Positions 17,493 to 24,815 of a stretch of DNA of 64,000 bases are shown in pieces. A program made the position numbers and the translations under genes. The DNA comes from Bacillota bacterium (GTDB taxonomy: Bacteria > Bacillota > Clostridia > Christensenellales > Aristaeellaceae): the NCBI GenBank assembly GCA_023411375.1, contig JAEYOW010000044.1, positions 186,001 to 250,000 of the forward strand. The letters run 5' to 3'. Position 1 is the stretch's first letter. Each line of letters begins with the position of its first letter. The notes beneath the pieces were generated by a model. The model was not told the origin of the DNA, searched no databases, and saw only the letters and a list, made by a program, of their open reading frames with translations.

Positions 17493-17702
17493 TTATGGTG
17501 GGGGTTTTCGGTTTTTCTGCCCGATCAGGCCGCCGATGCGCCCGGTTTCCTTGGCGGAAAGGCCCGCCCAGCCAACCTCGCGCACGCGTTCCAGAAGCCC
17601 CAGCTCACGTGCAATTTCGTACTTCTTTCGTTCGGCCTTGCTCAGGTAGGTGAGCGCGCTGCGTCTCAGCGCGCCGGAAAGCAGCTCGTCCTTTTTGCCC
17701 AT
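17493..17702 (-). CDS. Alpha/beta-type small acid-soluble spore protein (SspF-like)
   Basis: A 69-residue basic protein. The segment KKYEIARELGLLERVREVGW followed by AGLSAKETGRIGG matches the SspF-like branch of alpha/beta SASPs. These coat DNA inside the forespore and protect it from UV and heat; the KYEIA region resembles the site cut by the GPR protease at germination. Residues 1-20 form a basic extension. The ribosome site GAGGGAGG is 8 bases upstream. A candidate sigma-G promoter lies immediately upstream (17726-17755), which could explain a spore gene inside an operon of vegetative genes. It indicates a spore-forming lineage. Confidence 0.78.
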   Translation of the reverse strand: MGKKDELLSGALRRSALTYLSKAERKKYEIARELGLLERVREVGWAGLSAKETGRIGGLIGQKNRKPPP

Positions 17703-17725
17703 GGTTCACCCTCCCTCTTTTTGGA

Positions 17726-17755
17726 TAGGGTGCTACAAAGGCCGCCCGGTCATGC
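17726..17755 (-). promoter_or_regulatory. Candidate sigma-G promoter of the spore-protein gene
   Basis: On minus, GCATG (17755-17751), an 18-bp spacer and CACCCTA (17732-17726). The sigma-G consensus is roughly GHATR and CATNNTA, so the -10 has one mismatch. It sits between the DUF624 stop and the spore gene. Confidence 0.4.
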
Positions 17756-17756
17756 G

Positions 17757-18779
17757 TCAGGCTTCATGGCTGCTTTCATCCGCGCTCACGCTCCCGGTTT
17801 CCTCCAGCGCGGCGTCTTCGTCCTCTTCCTCGTCCTCATCCACATAAAGGCCCTTGTTGACCTCCGCGCCCTCGATGCGGGCGTTGATGAAGCGGTCGAA
17901 CACAGCGTTGGAATAGCTCGCGCCCACAAAGCGGCTCAGCGAGTATCCGAGCAGAATGTAATAGAGCCCCAGCACCAAAAGCGCATACTGCATATAGGGC
18001 GTAAAGATTCCCACCAGCGCGCAGATCGCGGCGGGCAGCAGGGAGAGCAGCTTCAGGCCCAGCGTCATGGGCAGGCGCGCGATCGTCAGGAAGAAGCTGT
18101 TTTTCAGCAGGTCGCGGTAACGCAGGCGGTAGGTAACCATCTGAGGATACGTATACATCAGCGAGCACATCCAGATCAGGATGATGGTGATGCACAGCAC
18201 CTGCGGAACAATGAAAAGCATATTTTCCTTTGCCATGTCGCCATAAAAGGTGAAGCACACATAGAGGATCAGCGGCATAAAGCCGGTGACGGCGCTGGTG
18301 GCGAGGCCCTGTTTCCAGTTTTCCTTCACGGCGTCCCGGAAATCCGACCAGATAAAGGCGTGCTCGTCTCGCGCCCAATTCCGGGTTACGTAACACACTC
18401 CGGCTGTGAACGGGCCGGTAAGCGCAATACAGGGTACAAGCAGCAAAAGCGTCTGCATCACCACGCCCCGCACGGCGACGTCAAACATCGCCATACCTTC
18501 CGAGAGCGCCTCCTGCGCGAGCGTGCCGGCCGCCACCTGCGCCTGCATGTCCGCAATGTTGACCAATCCGGAATACCACATCAGTACGCCGCGCGCAATC
18601 ACGATGATCGCGGGCAGCCAGGCGACGGCGTACATCAGATTTAACCGAATCAGCCCCATAAAGCGCACGCGCAGCGTTTCCCAGAAAAGCTGCCAGCGGT
18701 TTTGAGGCAAATCCTCCTTCGTATAGTCACCCTTGCCGCTTTTTCCATAATAATAACGGTTCATCATCTTCCCAAACAT
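17757..18779 (-). CDS. DUF624/YesL-like membrane protein
   Basis: A 340-residue membrane protein with about six hydrophobic helices (around 45-70, 105-130, 165-190, 205-225, 245-270 and 275-300). The start MFGKMMNRYYYGKSGKGDY and the WQLFWETLRVRFMGLIRLNLMY block match the YesL/DUF624 family, often found with carbohydrate ABC transporters but without a proven role. The C-terminus is an acidic Asp/Glu tail. GGAGG precedes the start and an extended -10 promoter lies 36 bp upstream. It is the first gene of the long minus-strand operon and has no transporter genes next to it. Confidence 0.75.
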   Translation of the reverse strand: MFGKMMNRYYYGKSGKGDYTKEDLPQNRWQLFWETLRVRFMGLIRLNLMYAVAWLPAIIVIARGVLMWYSGLVNIADMQAQVAAGTLAQEALSEGMAMFDVAVRGVVMQTLLLLVPCIALTGPFTAGVCYVTRNWARDEHAFIWSDFRDAVKENWKQGLATSAVTGFMPLILYVCFTFYGDMAKENMLFIVPQVLCITIILIWMCSLMYTYPQMVTYRLRYRDLLKNSFFLTIARLPMTLGLKLLSLLPAAICALVGIFTPYMQYALLVLGLYYILLGYSLSRFVGASYSNAVFDRFINARIEGAEVNKGLYVDEDEEEDEDAALEETGSVSADESSHEA

Positions 18780-18814
18780 AGCCGTTCCTCCGTTCGCAGG
18801 GATAATCAGTTTGC

Positions 18815-18823
18815 ATTATACCA
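18815..18823 (-). promoter_or_regulatory. Extended -10 promoter of the DUF624 operon
   Basis: TGGTATAAT on minus (18823-18815) gives an extended -10. The -35 position (about TTTTCT) is weak. Confidence 0.5.
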
Positions 18824-18886
18824 CAATCGTGCTCAAAAGAAAAATGACGGGTTTGTAAACGTTTGGCGCCCTCCTTTCCAATAGAA

Positions 18887-18930
18887 AAAACCGGCGCCCC
18901 GCGTGATCATTCGTGCGGGGCGCCGGTGAG
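18887..18930 (-). terminator. Intrinsic terminator of the peptidoglycan-binding gene
   Basis: On minus, a perfect 12-bp GC stem CCGGCGCCCCGC/GCGGGGCGCCGG, 12-base loop, then TTTTTTC. Confidence 0.9.
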
Positions 18931-18940
18931 GATCGAAGCG

Positions 18941-20677
18941 TTAAATATTACATGGAATCGCGTTGCTGCTGAACAGCCGCTGCTGCGTCTGCTGGCCCGC
19001 CACGCCGTCCATATCCAGGCCGTTAACCTGCTGGAAGGTCATGACAGCGCTTTCGGTCAGCTCGTCATACTTGCCGGTAATGTCGCCGTCATAGTACTTC
19101 AGCTCATACAGAGCGTATTGGAGCTTCTTGACCGCGGAACCGCTGCTGCCCACCTTGAGCTTGGAATAGCTGCCGCTCTCGCCCGTGCCGCCGTAAAGCA
19201 GCCGCTGCGTGGTGGGGCCCGCCATGCCTGTAACCCGCAGGCCCTTCGCCCGCTGATAGGAGCTTACCGCGTCCGACGTTCCGCTGCCGTACTTGCCGTC
19301 CAGCGAGCCGCTGTAATAACCGGTGGAGGACAGAGCGGACTGCAGCGCCGTTACGTTGGCGGAGCTGGACTTGGAGGTGGTAGAGATGGTTGAGTAGCCG
19401 TTGCTGGAGGCCGTGGCGCCATAGACCTCGGGCTTTGTGCCGCTGGAACCGCCGCCGCTGCTTCCGCCGCCGCCGGTACCGTTGATGGCCGCGTAGATCG
19501 CGTTGAGCGTCTCCTTTCCGGCCACGCCGTCCTGAGTCAGCCCGTTCGCGCCCTGGAAAGCGATTACCGCCGCCGTGGTGCCGGAGCCATAGTCGCCGTC
19601 CACGCTACCGGAGTAGTAGCCAAGGGTCTTAAGCTGCTGCTGCAGCGACCGCACGCCGCTGCCGTTCATTCCCTCCTTAAGCGCGCCCAGGTTGGCCGTT
19701 ACGGAAGAGGCCTTCTTGGCTGAGGAGGAATAGAGCTTGGTAAGCGTTGTGGGCCCCGCGATGCCATCCGCGTAAATGCTGTTACGCTTCTGGAAGGCGA
19801 TGACCGCCGCCTCGGTGGTTTCAGCGAACGCGCCATCCGCAGTGCCACTGAGATAGCCCAGCACAATCAGGCGGTTCTGCAAAATCTTGACCTGCGCGCC
19901 GGAGGAACCAAGCTTAAGGTAAATATCGGTCTTGCCGTTGGTATAGCTGTTGGACGAGCTGCCTGAAGATCCGCCTGAGGACGAGGAGCCGGACGATCCG
20001 CCTGAGGACGTGGTCGTCTTCTTCTTGGCCTGGGCGCTATAGACTGCCTCCTGGGTCGCCTTGCCCGCGATACCGTCGGCGGTAAGGCTGTGGGCGCGCT
20101 GGAAGTCCTTCACGGCGCTTGCCGTACCGGTGCCGTATGTGCCGTCCACACTGCCGGTATAATACCCCAGATCCTTCAGGCGCTGCTGCAGCCGCTTGAC
20201 GTCGCTTCCTTTGGAGCCGGACTTGAGCACGTCGGAGGAGCTGGAATTCTGTGAGGATTTCGTGGGCGTGGGGGAGGGCGTAGCCGTCGTCACGCCGACG
20301 CTACCCGAACCGCCGCCGGTCTGCGTGCCCGAAGTGGGCAGAAGCGTCGTCTGCCCTCCGACGGTCGCGACATTGCTGGGCGGGTTGGTGGCGGCCGTAT
20401 CGCCGAAGTTCCAGTTGGACCAGTCCACCTGTTGGTTATCGGTCGGCTGGGGCGTGGGCGTATTGGTAACCTCCGGCGTGGGTGTGATGACGGTTTCAAA
20501 GTTCTGCCCGTCCGTATTGACGGTTAAACCGTTATCGTTCCCCACCACACGGTCGGGCTCCATATAGCAACCGCTCAGCGCCCAGCACGCGAGCGCCAGC
20601 AGAAGAAACATCGCCGCACGTTTGGAAAGAGCGGCCCACGCGCCCTGATTTCTGGTTGTGGGTTTTCTCTGCTTCAC
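18941..20677 (-). CDS. Lipoprotein with five peptidoglycan-binding domains
   Basis: A 578-residue cell-surface protein. The GTG at 20677 is preferred because GGAG lies 8 bases upstream; GTG at 20686 overlaps that site. The N-terminus has Arg/Lys residues, a hydrophobic stretch and a lipobox (LSGC), so it is probably a lipoprotein. A Thr/Pro/Asn-rich linker (PTPEVTNTPTPQPT) leads to five PG_binding_1 repeats at roughly 150-215, 240-305, 320-385, 415-475 and 490-560, each of the form L..LGY..G..DG.....T..AV..FQ. No catalytic domain follows, so it probably tethers to or senses the wall. Ser/Gly-rich linkers separate the repeats. It is transcribed alone. Confidence 0.85.
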   Translation of the reverse strand: MKQRKPTTRNQGAWAALSKRAAMFLLLALACWALSGCYMEPDRVVGNDNGLTVNTDGQNFETVITPTPEVTNTPTPQPTDNQQVDWSNWNFGDTAATNPPSNVATVGGQTTLLPTSGTQTGGGSGSVGVTTATPSPTPTKSSQNSSSSDVLKSGSKGSDVKRLQQRLKDLGYYTGSVDGTYGTGTASAVKDFQRAHSLTADGIAGKATQEAVYSAQAKKKTTTSSGGSSGSSSSGGSSGSSSNSYTNGKTDIYLKLGSSGAQVKILQNRLIVLGYLSGTADGAFAETTEAAVIAFQKRNSIYADGIAGPTTLTKLYSSSAKKASSVTANLGALKEGMNGSGVRSLQQQLKTLGYYSGSVDGDYGSGTTAAVIAFQGANGLTQDGVAGKETLNAIYAAINGTGGGGSSGGGSSGTKPEVYGATASSNGYSTISTTSKSSSANVTALQSALSSTGYYSGSLDGKYGSGTSDAVSSYQRAKGLRVTGMAGPTTQRLLYGGTGESGSYSKLKVGSSGSAVKKLQYALYELKYYDGDITGKYDELTESAVMTFQQVNGLDMDGVAGQQTQQRLFSSNAIPCNI

Positions 20678-20771
20678 AATCAACACTCCGTTTCGTTGGG
20701 AAAATCCATGTTAAATGTTACAAACCTCTTACGCTAATTGGACAGCTGCAACTCTCTGTCAAATCAAGCCT

Positions 20772-20800
20772 ATTGTACAGGGAAAATATCGGAAAATCAA
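20772..20800 (-). promoter_or_regulatory. Promoter of the peptidoglycan-binding gene
   Basis: On minus TTGATT (20800-20795), 17-bp spacer, TACAAT (20777-20772). The surrounding 205-bp gap is AT-rich. Confidence 0.6.
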
Positions 20801-20891
20801 CCCCTAATATTCACCCGTACATATATGGAACGAACTTAAAACCACTTTTGTTCCCAACGCCAAGAAATAATTTTGTCACATTTTGCGTAAA

Positions 20892-23800
20892 TCAGTCGCA
20901 ACCAGCGAACAGCTCGCCCAGACGCAGTGAATAAAGCGCAAATTCGCGTACCGGGTAGGGTGTCGCCCTACTTAGCGCTTCCCTGTAAAATTGAAGCTGC
21001 CGCCCATAGCGCTGCCAAAGCTCGTCGCCGCTTTTGACCCGGTCCGTCTTAAAATCCACAAGCACCCAAGCGCCTTCCTCCAAAAAGCACAGGTCGATGA
21101 CGCCCTGTAAAATTGTTTCGACCGGTTCGTTAATGCGCAGGTTAAAGCTCCATTCCCGCATTACCCTTTGTGATTTGAGCATCCGCACGCCAAGCTCTCC
21201 CCGCAGGAAACGGGCGACCATGCCCACATCCATCAGCGCCGCTTCCGCGGGGGTAGCGATTCCCTCGCGCTCCAGGCGCTCCACCTCCATGTTTACATAA
21301 GCGGCCATTCCGTCCGGCTTTTCCGCCGCGCGTGAGGCCCCTGCCAAATCCACAAGGCTCAGCAGCCTGTGCGTCTGCACGCCGCTTTGCAGCGCGCGTT
21401 CTTCTCCCTTGGGCTCCATAAACGCAGGCATTCGCGCCAGAGAGCCGAGCAATCTCGGGCGCGCAAGCTCCATCGGATAGCGTTTGCGTTCTACAGTTTC
21501 CTCTCCGTCTTCCTCCAGAGCACCTGCGCCGACGTTTGCCTCCGATTCCTCCAGCGCCCGGCAAAGCGCCGTAACGCCAAGCTTGAGCGGCCTATGCGCA
21601 AGCGCGAGTTTCGGCGCGACAGGATCGCCGCTCCACTCCGGTTTTTCGACGGTTGTTTGTTTTGCAGCGTTTAAATCAGTTTCGTCAAAAGCTCTCGCAA
21701 TCTTCGGAATTTCGATCTTGACTTTTTCATCCTTTTGTGAATGCTTTGAACTATCTGGCTCACTGTGGAAAACGATCCTCCAAACCCCTGTTTTCTGTGG
21801 AAAACTTGTGGGTTCTGTGGTTAATTGCTTTTTGACATGCGTTTCCCTCAACTGCTCTGTGGATAAGTCGCCACGCGCCCAATCCTCCAGGATATCATCC
21901 TTTTGGATGCATTGGGAAAGCCATTCCAGCATCGAATGCGCCGAGCGCACCCGCAACACATCGTTGACGTATGCGCTTCTGTTTTCCACATCGCTGACAA
22001 CATCCGCATAGCAAATCGCTTTTTCGCTCGCGCTGCCAAGAAGCACAAGTCTGCTTTTCGGCCTGGTCATGGCGACGTACAGCACACGCGCCCTTTCCGC
22101 CCGTTCCTCATTGCGCTCAATCAAATCAATAGCTCCCTGTATGAGCGTCGTGCGCTTGGTTCGCACCTTTTCATTCACATACCCCAAGCCAAAGCCGATT
22201 TTTCCATGTACGCTTAGCGCGCGGGTCGCGGTGCGCCTGCGTAGCGCGCCTCCCAATCCCATAACGTACACCGTCGGAAATTCCAGCCCTTTGGACTTGT
22301 GGATTGTCATGATTCTCACAACATCCTCCCAAGGGTTAATAACAGTCGGACTGCCGCCCACAGCGGCGTCCGCATCCAAAGTGATGGTTTCCAAAAAGCC
22401 ATGCAGCCCATCCGAATGCGCTTTTGCATACTCGCCCGCCCGGTGGCAGAGCATGCGAAGATTCGCCTGGCGCAGCTTTCCGCCGGGTTGAGCGCCGTAA
22501 TGAGCGTACAGTCCGCTTCGCATTAAAAAATCCCACAGGTATTCGTCCAATTGCATGCTATTATAAAGGAAGCGTTCATGCTCCAGCCGGTCAAGCGCCT
22601 CCGCACACCGCTTTGTCAGCGACGGCTGCCCCGCGTCCTCCGCGGCTGCGCGCAGCGCCTCCAGAAAGCTCGCCTCCCGCTGAGGCTTTTTTAGCCTTAT
22701 CTGAGCCAGCTCCGTCTCCGTCATTTCAAACAGCGGGCTGCGCAGTTCGCTGATCAGTGGGACATCATTCATCAGGTTATCCATTAGCAGCAGGTGTTGA
22801 GCCACCTGCGTGATTTCGTCGCTTCGAAGCGAATCCACGCTGTTTTCACAGTAAACCGGGATTCCCGCGCGGCTGAGAACCAGCTCCACCTTATCGGCGA
22901 TGTTCTTGCTGACAGGCATCAGGATGGCGATATCGCGATAGTGAAGGACTCCACATTCCTCGCCCTGCGCGTCCAATATAGGGGAACCTACTGTTTGCAG
23001 AATATCCCTTGCGATCAGCTCCGCTTCCGCGAGCACCATTTCAGAAGGTTTTCTTCCCGCGCTGTTAAGGATGTGCAGCTCGGTTAACGGGTCCTTGTGT
23101 GAGTGAGCGCCGGGATACAGCTTCGCGTCCGCGTCATAGTCGATCTCCGTCACCCGGCTATCCATTACATGCTCAAATACACGGTTGACGGAATCCAATA
23201 CCCCTGTTCTGCTACGAAAGTTACGGTTAAGGATAATTTTCCGCTGAGGCGCGTCCGGCTGGCTGGAGAAGGATTGCAGCTTTGTTAAAAACAGCGTTGG
23301 TTCCGCCAGTCGAAACCGGTAAATACTCTGCTTAACGTCTCCCACATAAAAGAAATATTGCTTTGGCGCATTCTTTTCTCCGCGCTTCAAACCGTTTAAT
23401 ATGGCTTCCTGCAATGCGCTTACGTCCTGATACTCATCCACAAATATGGCGTCGAACTGTTCGGCCTGTTCCGCGCGCAACGCTTCTTCCGAAAGCACCT
23501 CAAGCGTCATATGTTCCAGATCGTTAAAGTCCAGCACGCCCTGAGCCCGCTTGTGCTCCTGAAAGTTTTCATGAAACCTGATAATAATTTTACTAAGCCC
23601 GCGCGTAGCCGGCTGCATAGCCGCTATATCCGCCAGGCCCTGCTCGCAGCCGGTCGGCAGCAGCTTTTTAAGATCGTCGACCATATCCTTGTATCTGCCC
23701 CTGTATTCCTTGTACGCCTCCGCAATTTGCCGGTCCTCCTCCGTCTCCGGCTTAAATCGCGAGAGCACGGTAAACTTCAGCCCGCCAAGGTGGTTAACCA

Positions 23801-24581
23801 ATGTTGAAAAGCCCTTTTTACAGTTAATCGAAAGCTCGTCCATCAGTTGCCCGTCCAGCCGCACCGTCTTTGTATAGGGCGCGGGAAATCCCGGGTCCCT
23901 GGCAAGTTCCTCTGTTTCTTTCCAAAGGGATAGCATGCCTTGAATGACAAGCGCCGCCTCAGCGCAAAATGCCTTCGCCATTGGCTCGTCGTCAATCGTA
24001 TCCGCGCTCCATTCCTTGTCGGCGTGTCGTACCAACCAATCCATGGGACCTGGCCTGGACATAAGGAAGGAGTATAGCGTTCCCATCATTGTTACGATAT
24101 CCCGCTCCGGGTATTTGTGAACAAGCTCCGCCATGTCTGCGTCGATCATGGCTTCATTATAAAGAAGCTCAAGCGTTTCCTCCAGACTTTCTTGGTAAAG
24201 CGTCATTCGGGTACGGTCGTCGCTAAGCGCAAATTGCGGATCAACCTGGCAGTGCTGAAAATTTTGCCTTACAACACGCTGACAATATGAATGAATGGTG
24301 CTGATCTGCGCGTTTGCCACCAAGTCCGCCTGTTTTTGCAATGCGGGCGTTTTTTCCGCCGCCTCGCTCAGACGCAGCTCCAGCCGCTCGCGAAGCTCGG
24401 AAGCGGCCGCGCGCGTAAAGGTGACAATTAGCATACGGTCGATGCTCATCCCTTTATGCTCAATCATGTGCAATATCCGTTCCACCAGAACAGCGGTTTT
24501 GCCGCTGCCCGCTGCCGCGGAGACCAGAAGTTCGCCATTATCCGCGAAAATCGCTTCGGTCTGCGCCTCTGTAAACCGCAC
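20892..24581 (-). CDS. addA: ATP-dependent helicase/nuclease subunit AddA
   Basis: A 1229-residue UvrD/RecB-like protein of normal AddA length. Walker A is AAAGSGKTAVLVERIL (about 21-36), Walker B is VDEYQDVSALQ, and motif V/VI regions include MTIHKSKGLEFPTVYV and RVLYVAMTRPKSRLVLLG. The C-terminal RecB-type nuclease has VLVDFKTDRV. With AddB it resects double-strand breaks and pauses at Chi sites. In most Firmicutes addB is adjacent; here the next gene upstream is divergent glgP and no addB is in the window. A variable linker (about residues 905-1010) is encoded by DNA holding several DnaA-box-like sites. The promoter abuts a parS site. Confidence 0.94.
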   Translation of the reverse strand: MRFTEAQTEAIFADNGELLVSAAAGSGKTAVLVERILHMIEHKGMSIDRMLIVTFTRAAASELRERLELRLSEAAEKTPALQKQADLVANAQISTIHSYCQRVVRQNFQHCQVDPQFALSDDRTRMTLYQESLEETLELLYNEAMIDADMAELVHKYPERDIVTMMGTLYSFLMSRPGPMDWLVRHADKEWSADTIDDEPMAKAFCAEAALVIQGMLSLWKETEELARDPGFPAPYTKTVRLDGQLMDELSINCKKGFSTLVNHLGGLKFTVLSRFKPETEEDRQIAEAYKEYRGRYKDMVDDLKKLLPTGCEQGLADIAAMQPATRGLSKIIIRFHENFQEHKRAQGVLDFNDLEHMTLEVLSEEALRAEQAEQFDAIFVDEYQDVSALQEAILNGLKRGEKNAPKQYFFYVGDVKQSIYRFRLAEPTLFLTKLQSFSSQPDAPQRKIILNRNFRSRTGVLDSVNRVFEHVMDSRVTEIDYDADAKLYPGAHSHKDPLTELHILNSAGRKPSEMVLAEAELIARDILQTVGSPILDAQGEECGVLHYRDIAILMPVSKNIADKVELVLSRAGIPVYCENSVDSLRSDEITQVAQHLLLMDNLMNDVPLISELRSPLFEMTETELAQIRLKKPQREASFLEALRAAAEDAGQPSLTKRCAEALDRLEHERFLYNSMQLDEYLWDFLMRSGLYAHYGAQPGGKLRQANLRMLCHRAGEYAKAHSDGLHGFLETITLDADAAVGGSPTVINPWEDVVRIMTIHKSKGLEFPTVYVMGLGGALRRRTATRALSVHGKIGFGLGYVNEKVRTKRTTLIQGAIDLIERNEERAERARVLYVAMTRPKSRLVLLGSASEKAICYADVVSDVENRSAYVNDVLRVRSAHSMLEWLSQCIQKDDILEDWARGDLSTEQLRETHVKKQLTTEPTSFPQKTGVWRIVFHSEPDSSKHSQKDEKVKIEIPKIARAFDETDLNAAKQTTVEKPEWSGDPVAPKLALAHRPLKLGVTALCRALEESEANVGAGALEEDGEETVERKRYPMELARPRLLGSLARMPAFMEPKGEERALQSGVQTHRLLSLVDLAGASRAAEKPDGMAAYVNMEVERLEREGIATPAEAALMDVGMVARFLRGELGVRMLKSQRVMREWSFNLRINEPVETILQGVIDLCFLEEGAWVLVDFKTDRVKSGDELWQRYGRQLQFYREALSRATPYPVREFALYSLRLGELFAGCD
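21764..21866 (+). other. Cluster of DnaA-box-like 9-mers inside addA
   Basis: Four TGTGGNNAA 9-mers lie in the same orientation within about 100 bp: TGTGGAAAA (21764-21772), TGTGGAAAA (21796-21804), TGTGGTTAA (21816-21824) and TGTGGATAA (21858-21866). The last equals the DnaA box TTATCCACA on the minus strand; the others differ at one position. They lie in the poorly conserved linker of AddA. Titration of DnaA is possible but unproven. Confidence 0.45.
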
Positions 24582-24623
24582 GCACCTTACCCCGCTTTCT
24601 CAAATAAAATAGACTGTGTGAGT

Positions 24624-24652
24624 ATTGTACCGTAAAACCGTCCCGGCCGCAA
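24624..24652 (-). promoter_or_regulatory. Promoter of addA
   Basis: On minus TTGCGG (24652-24647), 17-bp spacer, TACAAT (24629-24624). The -35 touches the first parS palindrome, so ParB binding could affect it. Confidence 0.5.
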
Positions 24653-24670
24653 TGTTTCACGTGAAACATT
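24651..24670. other. parS site 1
   Basis: The 16-mer TGTTTCACGTGAAACA (24653-24668) is identical to the Bacillus-type parS consensus, inside a 20-bp perfect palindrome. It is expected to bind ParB/Spo0J. Confidence 0.93.
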
Positions 24671-24691
24671 AAGAGACGACTGTGGTGGTTG

Positions 24692-24709
24692 ATGTTTCAC
24701 GTGAAACAT
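24692..24709. other. parS site 2
   Basis: A second perfect TGTTTCACGTGAAACA (24693-24708), exactly 40 bp downstream of the first and in the gap between addA and glgP. Confidence 0.93.
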
Positions 24710-24740
24710 TGCGGCTATAAAGCAACAAAGGGAAAAATAT

Positions 24741-24769
24741 TTGCCCTGTCAAATGCTTCATGGTATAAT
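24741..24769 (+). promoter_or_regulatory. Promoter of glgP
   Basis: TTGCCC (24741-24746), 17-bp spacer, TATAAT (24764-24769), 46 bp before the glgP start. Confidence 0.65.
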
Positions 24770-24815
24770 ATGCACGTATCTCATTCATTCTAACCTATGC
24801 ACAAGGAGGCACCTT

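Noticed and set aside
24582..24815. The two palindromes as ordinary terminators or operators
   Set aside because: The 16-mers match the parS consensus exactly twice, and no T-run follows, so termination is unlikely.
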